Position numbers and translations under genes: made by a program. From the NCBI RefSeq assembly GCF_029227915.1, contig NC_079878.1, positions 21,601,501 through 21,665,500 of the forward strand: a stretch of DNA of 64,000 nt, written 5' to 3'. Position 1 is the stretch's first letter, and each line of letters opens with the position of its first letter. Under the pieces are notes generated by a model. It was not told where the DNA came from. It saw only the letters and a list, made by a program, of their open reading frames with translations, and did not search any database. The stretch is from Hydractinia symbiolongicarpus (lineage: Eukaryota > Cnidaria > Hydrozoa > Anthoathecata > Hydractiniidae). Below, piece by piece: positions 1-12,200 of this stretch.

Positions 1-1695
1 GTGCTATTTGGAGTTAATTCTTATTGTTAATGACTCATTAGCGCCACCTGTTTTAATTCGGATTAGCAGGAAGACCAAATATCATATTTTCGGATGAGAT
101 AGTGCATGCACACTTCTGTATAAAATAATAGCATATTTTACTAACCATTTTTTAAAATGGCAGACAAAGAAAGTTTATCATTACAAGATTATAGATAAAT
201 TCTTTCAGAAGATGTTGATATTTTCTATATTACCCTTGCTTTAGAAAATCCTGGACACAAAATATAGGTCGTTTTCTTTTTCATTAGCCCATTGAAAATC
301 TATAACAAAATTTCCTCCTTTATGGTATTAGCCATATTTTATATTTCAACGTAAAGAATTAAATCAGTATTAATTTTATGATTTATAATTAACTCTGAGG
401 TCAGAAATTAGTATATATGAAAAATTTAATGCAATTTAGCGTCAGAAAAATATGCTTAGATGTTTTTAGGTAAAAGCTAATAGTTGAGTTGTCCGTTATA
501 CTAATATTTTATAGTCCGCTAATAACAGCCTACCCACCTATTTCTTGTTTGTATAAGACGTTTCGTCAAACAAACCATTTAGTATGTCTTCACCTAAGCT
601 TTGACTGTGTTGTTATGTGTTTTGGAATGCTTCAAATTTTGATAATATTTTTTTATAGATCCTCATGGGTGTGTTCTTTCGGATAGAGTCTGTGTCTTTA
701 CTAGAAGATGTTCCAAGTGGACCTAATGGATATAATGAAGCCTCAAAGTATGTTAATGTTTGCTTGTTTAATAACGTTCTAACTTTGATACAGAACAATT
801 TTCCCCTCTGTTTTATGAATATCTAAATACAACATATTCCCCAAAATACTGTTTCCTAATTTTGGTATAGGCTTCTTGGTATAGGCTTCCCTACTAAGTA
901 TTAAAAGTATTCGTTTTTTAAATTTTTTCTTGGAATTTATCCCAATTAACAGACACATTCCTGATAAAAACACCAGTAACGGTAGAATTGTAACAGGTTT
1001 TCTTCAGCTATGCCAAAGTCAGATCACGATTTGAATGTCTACTGTGAAAATTTAGTCCCTAATTCACTTATTAAATTTTTTTTCGCTGCTGCACAAATTT
1101 CAGGAACAATAAAAAAAGAAATGGCTACCATAAATGCTAGAGTACTTAGAAAAATAGCCTCAATTTCAAATAAGGTCTGTTATATAAGCTGTGCTGGCCG
1201 AACAAAAGTCAAAATTTCCATTGAGTTGAGACAGCTTGTGAAATCAGTGACAAACCGTGCTCAAGCTCGACTCAACTCATATGAAAAGTATGCCAAAATA
1301 GAACCATTTGAGGAGTGTTAAAAATTTTGAAAAGTTTGGCCTTGCATAGCACAGCTTATATAATTTGCCTAAGCCTATATGGGTGTTTACAATACCTTTA
1401 GCGCATATATTCTTTCAGAGGAAAAAGCACATTTTATAATAGCGCTCACATATTTTTGTATAAGTGACTACTAACTAATTATACGTTATATTAGTATATT
1501 TTATCGAATCTAATTTTGTTTCGAATTTTCCTTCCAATATACTTAAGAATTTTTGTGATATTTAAAATATATTTGAATAATAGTAACTTTGTCTTTTTTA
1601 GGAACTGTTTTATAGCAGCAGGATTATATGGTTTGGTCTTTTTATTCAGTGGGTATCAAAAAATTGCCATTAACCGAGGTTATTCACGATTGTGA
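1..1695 (+). CDS. RNASEK: RNase kappa homolog, 3' part (5' end outside window)
   Basis: RNase kappa is a small two-helix membrane protein, known as an endoribonuclease and as a V-ATPase-associated subunit. Two exons are clear: 659-747 and 1602-1695 (stop TGA 1693-1695), joined in phase 2. The first encodes MGVFFRIESVSLLEDVP, matching the family's LGIFFNVHSAVLIEDVP-type segment. The second encodes NCFIAAGLYGLVFLFSGYQ, matching the second membrane helix with its NCFIAAGLY signature, then a short basic tail ending GYSRL. The first 12 bases of the window (V-L-F-G, then a GTTAAT donor) may be the end of the preceding exon, which lies upstream; this is weak. The polar loop between the helices is shorter than in vertebrates as I recall it. 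The intron 748-1601 contains an unexplained 103-codon reading frame. Identification is by motif recall, not alignment. Confidence 0.75.
1010..1321 (+). CDS. Unrecognised 103-aa reading frame inside the RNase kappa intron
   Basis: The frame is open from ATG 1010 to TAA 1319-1321 and encodes a lysine-rich, probably helical protein. It starts MPKSDHDLNVYCENL and ends with an amphipathic stretch (VTNRAQARLNSYEKYAKIEPF). Composition is protein-like, less Phe/Ile/Asn-biased than chance frames in this AT-rich DNA. There is no signal peptide and no recognised motif. A splice acceptor (TCTTCAG) lies just before the ATG, so it could be an exon of a nested or alternative transcript, a small intronic gene, or a chance frame. 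I do not recognise the protein. Confidence 0.3.
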   Translation: MPKSDHDLNVYCENLVPNSLIKFFFAAAQISGTIKKEMATINARVLRKIASISNKVCYISCAGRTKVKISIELRQLVKSVTNRAQARLNSYEKYAKIEPFEEC

Positions 1696-2942
1696 GTTAT
1701 CCAAGGTAAGAAATTAAAGACGTCTTACTTTCCAAGGTCGAATGACACGTGTCCTTTTTTTAAGCAATAGGCAATGTCCGTTAAAATTCGAGAGTTCCTT
1801 CCATGTTAAAATATGCCAAAAGGGTTATTTGACTGAATAATGTTTTTGAACTCCGAAAATGTAAATTGAATTATTCAGAATCAAAACATTGTCTTGAAGT
1901 ATGTTCCCTATGATTTTTTTCTTCGGATAATTCTTGGGTGCCATTTCTTTTTGAATAAACACACTATAAAGTCTGCAAGTTAAAACACTCTCTTGTAGTT
2001 TCTGAGCTAACAACTTATTTTTTGAATATTTTATGAAGAAAACAAACAAAAGAAACCATTTGCATTCTGTATTTGCATGATTTTTGTTGATATTAAACTC
2101 TTTTTTCTTTCATTATTTTTTTACATATTCTGTTTACACTTTATGTGTAATTTGTGTAATGCCTCTTTATTTGTTGCTATACTGTGAGGAAAGAGAGTAT
2201 TTGGTGAAGAAACTTTTAAGGTTTCTGAAAATGAGAAATTACTTTTTGGTTTAGTTTTTATGAGTTTTTTCTTATCGCACTTTGAGGCCATTTCTAACTG
2301 GAACATTTCTCAGCAATAAATTTTTGCGGTTCATGAGCTCAAAAGTAAGGTTACTTTTTGCAGGAATAAATGTTTTTAAATTTTCAAAAACTGAAAAAGT
2401 TCTTCCAAGACACTTTTTCTGTTAAAGTATCAAAACACGTGACGAGCATTGTTTAGTCGGGGGGTCTCACTGCTGACATCAGCAATAAATCAAAGCTGTA
2501 ACATTCAACTCAATTTGTATTCATTACCCTGTAAACGTGAAAACGTCCTCGGAGTGTTTTAAAAGACCTACTAGCGAATTTACGTTAAATGTTAATGTCC
2601 TTTTTTTTAGATTTTTTTCACAAAGCATGATTTATCAATGGTCTTCGAAACAGCTGTCATATTTTGTTTTGGTCGAGCACGATGAAAATTACACATTTTT
2701 TTTTTTTTTTTTTTACAAAACTTGCAAGCATTGCGTTCTTTCCAATAATTATTTTTGCACTTAAATGTATTGTTGAATACCGAAAAAAATATTCACACGC
2801 ATTCTCTCCGTCTCAACTTACCAAGTCTTCTATCAACCAAAAGTATATATTTAGTTAAGTTATATGAATTAAAAAAATATAATTTTGTATAAATAATGTT
2901 AGAAATTATTGTTTTTTTATAAATACGCATTGTTATCTGTCT

Positions 2943-3180
2943 GTTGGCGCGTGGCCTTGTGGTTATGGAGTTGCTTCGTAATCACAAGGTCCGTTGTTCG
3001 GTCCACAGCGCGGGCATGTTTAGCAAGTGTCTTTACCACAGCTACGGGTCAACCCATGCCATGTGAGGGAAATTGGGTAGGTAATAGCGGTGTATACTTA
3101 ATGTATACATTCCGAACACAGGACCCACATTGATAAAAGTGTTTCCAACACTGAAGTAGCTATATCCTGTATAAATATTC
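2943..3180 (+). repeat. tRNA-derived SINE copy
   Basis: The head resembles a tRNA gene: an A-box-like TGGCCTTGTGGTTATGG near 2952 and a B-box-like GTTGTTCGGTCC near 2992. The body contains GCCATGTGAGGGAAATTGGG, also present in reversed orientation in the SINE at 27.37-27.58 kb as GCCATATGAGGCAAATTGGG. This shared core indicates one SINE superfamily. The 3' end, near TATCCTGTATAAAT, is not well defined. Confidence 0.6.
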
Positions 3181-4222
3181 GGAATAATAATAACTTCTTA
3201 CTTACAAACGTCGTCATGACGACAACGCTACAATTATGATCACGATGTAATTAACAAATTTCGTTCGTGTAAATCACGTTTGCGATACCTCTTGTTTCGG
3301 TTTTCTGATGCAAGTACGGACCAGCAAGTACGGGCCGTTTAAATATACCACGATATCATATTGCAACTTTTGTTTTCACTAAAAAGTATACAATATGCTA
3401 CATATCCACCTTGTGCGATTTTAAACGATGAAAGTCAAGTTTAACCTTGTCCCAGGTCTCTTCTACGCCTCTAATATTCTGCCCGGGGAGAAGCTTGAGT
3501 CAAATTAGCACATTCATTCCCACTGATTCTGCAGTTCACTACAAAAATATTGAGACGAACGTGCTGTTTGGATCATCTTACAAAATTGGCAATCATAAAC
3601 TCCACTGCAAGCTTTGTTCTAAACCATAGACCTGTTGTTTTAAAATTGAAACCCATTTTGAAGATTATTCTTATAAAACAAAAGGCGTGTAATTCTCCGC
3701 AAATAGGCTACAGAAGTGCTGCGCTTTGAACTTTTTGGTTTGTTTGCTCTCAAATCCTTAGACAATATTAACAATTAGTGACGCATGAACGGACATCGTG
3801 CCAAATGATCATTTATACGAATATTGCTAAATCTGCGAGTGGCATCCGTTTAGCAATTTTCCGAAATTGTCAAACATAAAGCAATTGACGAGTGCTCCAC
3901 AGTGGTAGGCTGTGAAAGCTTTGCTTTGACTACAGATGTATGTACCTGGATAACAAGGTTAAAAATGCGCTAGTCGCAGTGTTCGCGGGTTGTTATGATA
4001 ACATAATTGTCTCATTATAAAAAGGCCCGTACTTACATCAGAAAACCGAAACAATCCGGACCGTAAACTTTATTTATAACACAAACGGAATTTGTTGATT
4101 AAATTGTGGTAGCACTACAAAACCACTTTAATTAAAACTAAATTCGGTTTTAGTTTTATATTGTACTTAAAAGTTTTTCATGCAAAATCCTTACCGCCGC
4201 AACGACAAGTTTAAATTTACAT

Positions 4223-4276
4223 AACTTTTTCTGGAGTTTTGTTCCCAGTAACTTTTTCTGGAGTTTTGTTCCCAGT
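4223..4276. repeat. Perfect tandem duplication, 2 x 27 bp
   Basis: Two identical adjacent copies of a 27-bp unit beginning AACTTTTTCTGGAG and ending TTCCCAGT (4223-4249 and 4250-4276). It is intergenic with no visible function and looks recent because the copies do not differ. Confidence 0.9.
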
Positions 4277-5130
4277 ATATTTAAAAGAACTGGTGACAAG
4301 GATGTTATTTATTACATCAGGTTGTTATAACAATTATCTTCCATCTGTGCTTCAAAATATATTACCATTGCAATACGTTGGAGCTAAGTTTATACGTAGC
4401 GCATAGTTTTTATAAATTAGGCTCAGGGACAGGTTTTTAAATTTACCGTATTCGTATTGAGGGTGGAGAAAGGGGGGTTGGGAGGAGATAAAAAGAAGTA
4501 ACATTATTACAGGGTCGTTCACAAAGCTATCAACCACACAAATGTCCACTATAGATTAAAAATACTTTCATACCACGATCCAAAAAAATTTAGATTGCAT
4601 TACAGCCAGATTGGCGGAGGACTGAAACTTTGAAATAATACATGCTTAATAGCCTGAAACCAACGACAAAAAGTCCACCAATTTACTTTAACTAAAAATC
4701 TGGTGGATACCCCTCTGTCTTTCATATTAACCCTGATTGACATTCATTTATTTTTTGGACGAGAGGGGGGCGTGGCTTTTGAATTTACTGACAACAGCAA
4801 AAAAATTAAAAAAGAAGATAAAAATCCAATTTAACAATGGAAGTATAATATATTTACGATATACACGATAGTGTAACATCTTTTGTGCTAATTATAACAT
4901 GACCTCTAACGAGGAATTATAAAATGTTTGACCAAGTTAATCATTAAACCATAAAATAATATTAATTTGGACACAAAGCGAGAAAGGTAAAGAAAATACA
5001 AAAAACTGCAACACCTGTTCTTGACCCGACTGCCGCCTTCTGCGGCAACTCTTCACTTTATCTCGAATTTTTTTTAAAACTTTTCCCTAGCTGAAAGATT
5101 GCTATGCCACATTTCTCAGTAAAAACGACT

Positions 5131-5260
5131 TGTAGCCTTGTGGCAACCTCGATCCCAGAGTTTTTTCTTTTAAAAAAAACCCTGGGATCGAGGTTGGCCT
5201 TGTGGTAGAGCTTTTGCTTTCAGTAGGAATATTGTGAGTTCGTTCTCCAGCCAATCATAG
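5131..5260 (+). repeat. tRNA-like (SINE head) sequence interrupted by a MITE
   Basis: After removing the hairpin at 5144-5196 and one copy of its 9-bp duplication, the sequence reads as a tRNA-like head: GCCTTGTGGTAGAGC (A box) and GTGAGTTCGTTCTCC (B-box-like), similar to the SINE at 2943. It therefore looks like a degenerate Pol III-type SINE head that served as the MITE target. Confidence 0.5.
5144..5196. mobile_element. 53-bp hairpin MITE with 9-bp target duplication
   Basis: The element starts CAACCTCGATCCCAG and ends with its exact reverse complement (15-bp perfect terminal repeats). The inner arms are T-rich and A-rich, so almost the whole element can fold as a hairpin. It is flanked by direct repeats GCCTTGTGG at 5135-5143 and 5197-5205. 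Target duplications of 9 bp are typical of Mutator-like elements. Related copies lie at 20633-20780 and 45395-45506. Confidence 0.75.
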
Positions 5261-5628
5261 CATATATTGTAATAATGTGAAACGAAATTTTCTGCTTTTA
5301 GTACGAGAATAAAATTAATATTTTAAACAGTTGTCTATAGTTGATCTGCTGTTTTTACGTCAAATGGAATCCTTAAACGCACTAGGACCCCTTGAGAATC
5401 TCTACCCTGTGATAACAGTTTTAATATAGGTTCTGAAAGGCTATCCTGTGTAAACTTGGAGGGAAGAATACGTACAGGGTATTTCTGTATTTCTTCCTCC
5501 AAGGTGTAAATAATACGCACAAAAACATTTGAGCTGCTATTTAAAACCTTTGTTTAAGAGGGCGTTTTTTTAATATTTATTTATATATATTTTTAATTAT
5601 TAATAAAAAATAATTGAAATATGCGTAG

Positions 5629-5711
5629 ACTAGTTCCCACATCGTTCCCAAGGCCTTTTACCTTGTTGTCCGTAATAACGGCTCAGGGGCCACGAGACCC
5701 TGGAGAGGTTG
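5629..5711. repeat. Degenerate relative of the CAACCTCG-type MITE
   Basis: It shares the internal core GTAATAACGGCTCAGGGG and the following CACGAGACCCTGG with the element at 20633-20780 (GTAATAACAGCTCAGTGG, CACAAGACCCTTGG), and ends GAGAGGTTG. The left end is decayed and no target duplication was found. Confidence 0.5.
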
Positions 5712-6139
5712 GACTGGCAACGAGTATGAAAGCCACCAAAATACATGTGGCTATTATTTACAATTACAGGCATCTGAAAGACTGTTTTGTTGATTCTTTT
5801 GTCAAATATTCTTCTAATAATCAGTGACTTGGGAACTTTTCTTAAACAGAGACGTTCATTAAAACAGTTTATGATATAATCAAGTGACTTAGAGGTCAGC
5901 AAGTCTTCAGTTATAAGTTATATAAGGACTCCATAGCTTTGATGCTAACTGAAATCATATATAAATGCAATTCTTTGCAAAATATAAATTCAGCTGACAA
6001 ACCAAAACTCAATTTTATTTATTATTGCCCATATATGTAAAACGCGTTAAATTGCTGAGAAAGTCAAAAATAAATAAAAATTTTAGAATATAAGTTTCTC
6101 TTTACCAAAGTGATAATCATATATCTAGTAGCCAACACG

Positions 6140-6282
6140 ATGGTTACTCGCAAAGAACACGATGCAAAAAGTTCAAATATACACGAACCAAAGAACAAAG
6201 ACAAGGCAGAAACGTGGGACGAAAATGTAGATACCGCCAATGCACAAGTTGTTCCTGACGAATCTAAAGAGGGAAATAAGGG
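6140..6282 (+). CDS. ABCB alternative first coding exon 1a
   Basis: ATG 6140 opens a 47-codon hydrophilic N-terminus ending with a phase-2 donor (GG|GTAGGC). It contains [16 protein letters not shown], which parallels [16 protein letters not shown] in exon 1b, so the two exons look like duplicates. Splicing to 8652 keeps frame and gives a 1302-aa protein. The donor is less canonical than those of 1b and 1c. Confidence 0.6.
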
Positions 6283-9200
6283 GTAGGCAAATAAAGTTAA
6301 GTTTATATTGAGAATGGACTCATGTTATATCAAACTCGTACTCAGGGCTTCTTTTTTCTCTTCTTGACAATCTTGAACAGCAAGAAAAAAATTTTGTACA
6401 ACATTTGTTAAGTTGTAAAGATGTTATTAAAAGACGTCGAGAACGTAATATAGATTGATGAAACGTAGGAGGATATATGATATTCTTGAATTGTATTAAA
6501 AGAACGCTGGAATATATAGCTGTATAAGAACAAACCCGGGACAACTCCAAATATATTGTTTCTTATAAAATTCTGATTGCCTGAAGAGCAGAAGAAAAAA
6601 TTTAAGCTCCAACTTTATGAGGCGTTTACATCGCATTTTAAATAAAGGAAAAATCCTTTTTTTATGGAAAAACAAGCAAAAAAAACTCTTTCACGGAAAC
6701 AACACTCGATGATTATATGCATTCAACCACATATCCGGACTCTTAGTCCCGCGATATTTAAAAAATAGACAAAAAAATCTAGGAATGACGTTGATATTAA
6801 GCCCAAGTCAACAATACATATTTTAAATACAATCTCGTCCCGCCAATTTTCGTCTCCTTCTCCCTCTTAGATTATGTCCCTCGCCGCAATACGCAACCAT
6901 ATTTTATAAAAGAAACTTTCAATGTTTACTACCTGCGTTTTACTTCTTATTTGTGCGCATTTACCACTGAACATCAACACCGCGTGCTTGGTTTTGTTGT
7001 TCTTTTTTGGGAATGTAATTGCGGTTTAAGTGCTATTTTGGTATCAATTTTTTTTTGCTGTATTGGCACAAATAAAACAGCTGACACAGCACAATACCAA
7101 GAGTAATTATCAACGGCAATAATGATATTTTATGATTGCAACAGAGTTTCCAGACATTTTTATTTTCTGCACCAAGACATTCACTTTATAAAGTGATACT
7201 GCGTGCAGAGGCTTAATTAATCCCTAAGAATTCAAAAGTATGACTGTTGATTGCGAAACACGTGCAGAAAATTCTCCGACATCTGACGAGCAAGATGCTG
7301 AATACCTTCACCTCAGCGACAAGACACTTAATGAAAATGTAGATACAGTCCAAGTAGAGGTTGTACCTAACGGTTCCAGTCATGAGAAGCCTAAGGGGTA
7401 AGAGCACTAAGCTTTTTTTCTAAAACAATGTACGCCAAAAGAAAATATTGTCTTTATTTTCTAAAAACAAAAACAAAAAAACATGTGGTGGCAGTTGTGG
7501 TTTTTGACAAAAGCACAAGAACTTATTTTTGGTCATATTATTTTTTATGTACTTTGAATGGATTTATTAGACTTATTTATTCAAACATGCTTAGCTGGTT
7601 GTAACTATGTATATATAGAGTAAACAAAAAAAACAATACTATTGCTGAGCCAACATTTTAAATGTTTTTCTTTTCAAGTTTTTTGTACATATGTTGTAAT
7701 GTTTGTTGATATATAAATGGTGGTTATAGCTGTGGGAGCATAGGAAAGTCTAAAAGCTTTACATACAAGTAAAATAATAGGACACATATTTTAAAGCATT
7801 ATAAATGGGACCATATTTAAATGAAACAGAGAATGAGGAGAACCTTTATAAAAGACAATTGGACCAAGAAAAAAATGGGAACGTAGAAGTAAAAATAGTT
7901 ACTGAGGAGGGCGAAGTAACTGCTGTTGAGGAAGATTTTTTAATTAAAACAAATAAAACTATGTAAGACTACAATTGTATTTTTTAATTTCAGATCCATG
8001 TGAGGAAAAATTTCTAAACACAGGATCCCTGAATGTAGTACTGTATCTATCAAAGTGGTGGTGCCCTGTAACGGACCATAAAAACGAAATAGTTCAGGTT
8101 TAAACTTAAAGTATTTAAAAATTTTTGTTACTTTTTTATGGACCAAACCAAATCAAACTCATGGTCTAAAAACATAAAAGTGCCGACATGTAAGACCTTG
8201 TTTAATGATTTCTCAAGCCAATTGTATTTACCAAAATTACTGTATATAACTTTGTTTAGTGATTTTCTCTGACAGATCCATGCACCTCTAATAAAGTTCA
8301 TATTCAAGTTGTTTAATGCATGCTATTGCTAGCACATGCATTATGCACATGCAATAATTTTTAAAAAGTTAACCAATGAAGCGCGTGTAATTTTTGTTGC
8401 ACATGTGCTAAAATGTTCCTTAAAAACCCTTAGTTCTAAAAGCACAGTAATCGCCTTAAAATGAGAAAGCTGGCATCTGCTTTCTACTGGAAATAACTGA
8501 CACAAAAAAAGAATAATACTACAACTCCACTAATTCATAACAAAAGAGAATTGTGACAAAACAAGAATTATCCTGGTGTGCTCAAAATTGACCTTACTGT
8601 TATTGTAAATTTAAATTTGTATTTATGATGCTGTTTTTTTTTACTATTTAGAAAAGATGGTGACGAAAAAGAGAAGCCCAAGCCAGCAGAGACAGTTTCC
8701 ATTTGTTCTCTGGTAAGTGTCAATTTTGCTAGTGATTAGAAGAGATTATTTAAAAGAATCCACTCTGTTGAGTTATTGTTTAAATTAATTTTTAGGTGCT
8801 GGGTGTGCATTATAGATTATAGTACTTGTAATCCAAAAAGACGCAGTGCATGCTACACTTTATTTAACATTTTGTACATGCAGGCAGAACTCTCTTGCCA
8901 GAATGCCTGGTTAAAAAAAGTTTTCTTTCCATGCAACACTTTCACAAAAGTATCACATTTCAATACTTTGCATATAAAGTGTTGCAAGTAAATGAAAAAA
9001 TAAACTACTGGAATTAATATTCCTTTCGAATCACCTTAACATTCGGTTAAAAGTTGTATCAATTAAAACTAAAAATCACCCAATACTAGCCAAAACCACC
9101 CATAATCAACCAAAACCAGCAATACTCACCTTAAGAACATTAGAAACATGACATCACCTGCTAACTATTAGCGAATGGTATAATAAAGCCAAACTTGCAA

Positions 9201-12200
9201 CAATGATAATATTTTAAGAAATAATTACAGTCAAACCTGTCTATTACGACAAGTTTAAGGCAGGTGAACATTATAGACAAAACTTGTGTATAAAATATTG
9301 CCTACCGGACAAAACATGTAACTGCATGTGCGATCATGTATCATGTACACGTAACCTTACCTACAAGATTAAAATTTTTTACCTTAAAATCTATTTTTCA
9401 GTTCTTTTTCATATGGTTAAAATTACAATGCTCCTTGAACAATAACAATTTCCATGCTCTAACTGTAACACAATCCTGAAGAACATTTTTTTCTTTTGCC
9501 TTCAATATTATTCTAATCTAATATCTTTGTAATCACATTGAGCATATTATAATTACCTGCTTTTGGTAATAGAGAAGTATTGCAGGTAATTTATGTAGCA
9601 GCCAACATTGTGATTTGGGTTGTTCTGGCTTATTTTAGCTTGTTTTGACTGGTTTGTGGTTTTAGTAGTTATGCTTAAAAGTAAGAAGTAAAATAAGTTT
9701 CTGTTGTAACCTAAAATTCTCTGATGTAACTGAAGTTGTTCATGATACTGATGCATCACTCATAAATTATATTTAGTTTCGTTATGGTGACGTACTCGAT
9801 GCTCTGCTTATGTTTATTGCTCTGATTGCTTCCATGGGAAATGGTGTGGCTCAACCAGCATCTTTTGTAATTTTCGGAGAATTAATTGAAGAGTTTGTTG
9901 ATTTCGCTAAAGATATAAATGGAACCACCAGTATTGAGGACACAATGAAAGACTTTGCAGTATATTATGTCTACGTAGCTATAGGCATGTTTGTATGCTC
10001 CTTTTTGCAAGCAGCATTATGGTCCGTCTCTGCAGTCAGACAAATACACAGAATACGAATTCATTTTTTTCAATCCATTTTGAGGCAGGACATCGGATGG
10101 TTTGATGTCAATGAAGGAGGGGGTTTGACATCTCGACTGTCAGAGTAAGTTGATGTTATTTAAGAAATATAAAGTTTAAGTAATAATAATAATTAGTGAC
10201 ATCTTTTATAAAAAAACCATTTTTTCAGTGACCTTACAAAAATGCAATCTGGTATCGGCGATAAAGTTGGAATGACAGTACAAGCATTAACAATGTTTTT
10301 TGCTGGCTTTGGACTTGGGTTTTCTTACAGTTGGAAACTGACACTGATTATTTTGTCACTGACACCAGCTATTATTATTGGAGGTGGAATCACTGGCAAA
10401 GTTGTAGCAGCCTTTACTTCCCGTGAACAAACAGCATATGCTGAAGCAGGAGCTGTAGCAGAGGAGGTGATTAGTTCGATACGAACTGTTGTTGCTTTTG
10501 GGGGACAAGAAGATGAAATAAAAAGGTTAGACTACACGTAATGCTCCATAAGAAAATTTATTACCACCTTCACTTTCAAGTGTTACGTAACAATTGAATG
10601 TTTTCACAGAAAGCTAAAAGAGAAACAGTTTGTAATGAGGGTACCAAATACTACTTTCAAACTTGTCTTTGCTTATATGTTTTTACTTTATTTTTTAGAT
10701 ATGATCAAAAATTGATAGGAGCGGAAAAGGCTGGAATAAAGAAGGGTGCAACAATGGGCGGATCATTTGGATTTTTTCATATTGTTATTTTTTCATGTTA
10801 TGCTTTGTCATTTTGGTACGTGCTTTTCAAATTATTTTCTGCTTTTATGTAAATCAGTGTTGTAAAGTATAATAAAGCTTTAAATATCCATCTAGGTATG
10901 GATCAAGAATGGTTGCTGATGAGGAACTGACATCTGGCAAACTTATGCTTGTTTTCTTCTGTGTTATGATTGGTGCTGCACAATTGGGACAAGTGTCTCC
11001 AAATTTTGAAGCAGTTACAGCAGCTAGGGGCGCAGCATTTCAAGTTTTTAAAATATGTGAAAGAGTAAGTCTTGTTTAAAACTTTCTGATCCTTCTTCGT
11101 TGTAGTTTGTGAATGATATCCACATCCACCATGCTTGTCACACACAAAACTGGCTTATTATTACAAAAATGGAAAATAATCTCAGATTTTTTCTACATGA
11201 ACCAATAGCCAAATTAAATTAATTAGTAAATCTTAATTCTGTGTGACGATTACTGATTAATTCTACTATAAGTTGCATTAACTTCGTTTTTCTAGGTTCC
11301 TATAATAGATTCTTTAGCAGAAAATACAGGAAAGAAAGTTGGGGAAGTAGATGGTAACATTGAACTAAGTAATGTTCATTTCCGTTATCCATCTAGACCA
11401 GAAGTAAAGGTAATGGGTTTTGAATATCTTGTTAAAATGATCAAATCTCATTGTCGTAGCATAAACATAAGAAATATAAAATGTTGATATAATTGATATT
11501 TTAATATGTAATAACAAACCATGTATTTATGTTTGAATTTAGGTTCTGGATGGGTTCAATTTGCTTATTAAGAAAGGTTCAACTGTTGCGTTGGTTGGGG
11601 AATCTGGTTGCGGAAAGAGCACTATTGTTAAGCTTATTCAAAGATTTTATGACACAGAGGAGGGAAAGGTGGATATATATTTTCTGATGTGTAATCAACT
11701 GCTGATGTAGTTTGTGTGTATATGTTTAGTATTATAACATGTGCCTCTCAATATTTAGGTAACTCTAGATGGAGAAGATTTACGGGAGTTAAATTTAAAA
11801 GAGATGCGTTCAAATATTGGTGTTGTCAGTCAAGAACCTGTCTTGTTTGATATGACGATTGCCGAAAACATCAGGTTTGGTGCAAGATTTGGTGCCACTC
11901 AGCGTGAAGTGGAAGAGGCAGCTAAAAATGCTAATGCACATGATTTTATCATGACATTGCCTAAAGTAAGAATATTGCAAATATGTTTTAATTCATATTG
12001 CATAGGCTGGTGTAACTGCTTTTTACACAGTTGAACCAAGAACAGCTCAATTTTTAAATTTATTTTGCCTAAACATCTTTATTTACTAAAAAAGACTGAC
12101 AGTAAAATGTATGTTACCCCTTGATATAGGGTACTCAATAAAAATTAAACTTGCTTGTGCCATTTCTTGATAGAAAGTTGTCCTGAGCACTGGAAAGCCC

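Larger units (their letters stand above)
1696..6139. other. Intergenic region with repeats
   Basis: There is no convincing coding sequence between the RNase kappa stop and the first ABCB exon. Frames here are short and rich in Phe, Ile and Lys, as expected by chance. Contents are a tRNA-headed SINE near 2.95 kb, a 2 x 27-bp tandem duplication at 4223-4276, a hairpin MITE inside a tRNA-like sequence near 5.15 kb, and a MITE relative near 5.65 kb. The proximal part presumably holds the promoter of the first ABCB start exon; no core promoter motif could be assigned. Confidence 0.6.

Noticed and set aside
2700-2714. Poly-T near 2.7 kb and the associated short frames (2537-2858)
   Set aside because: The frames run through the homopolymer, are Phe-rich and have no motif; they are chance frames.
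9229-9300. ACAGTCAAACCTGTCTATTACG as the end of a pogo-like transposon
   Set aside because: It resembles such ends, but no matching inverted end or TA duplication was found nearby in the ABCB intron, so it is not reported as an element.
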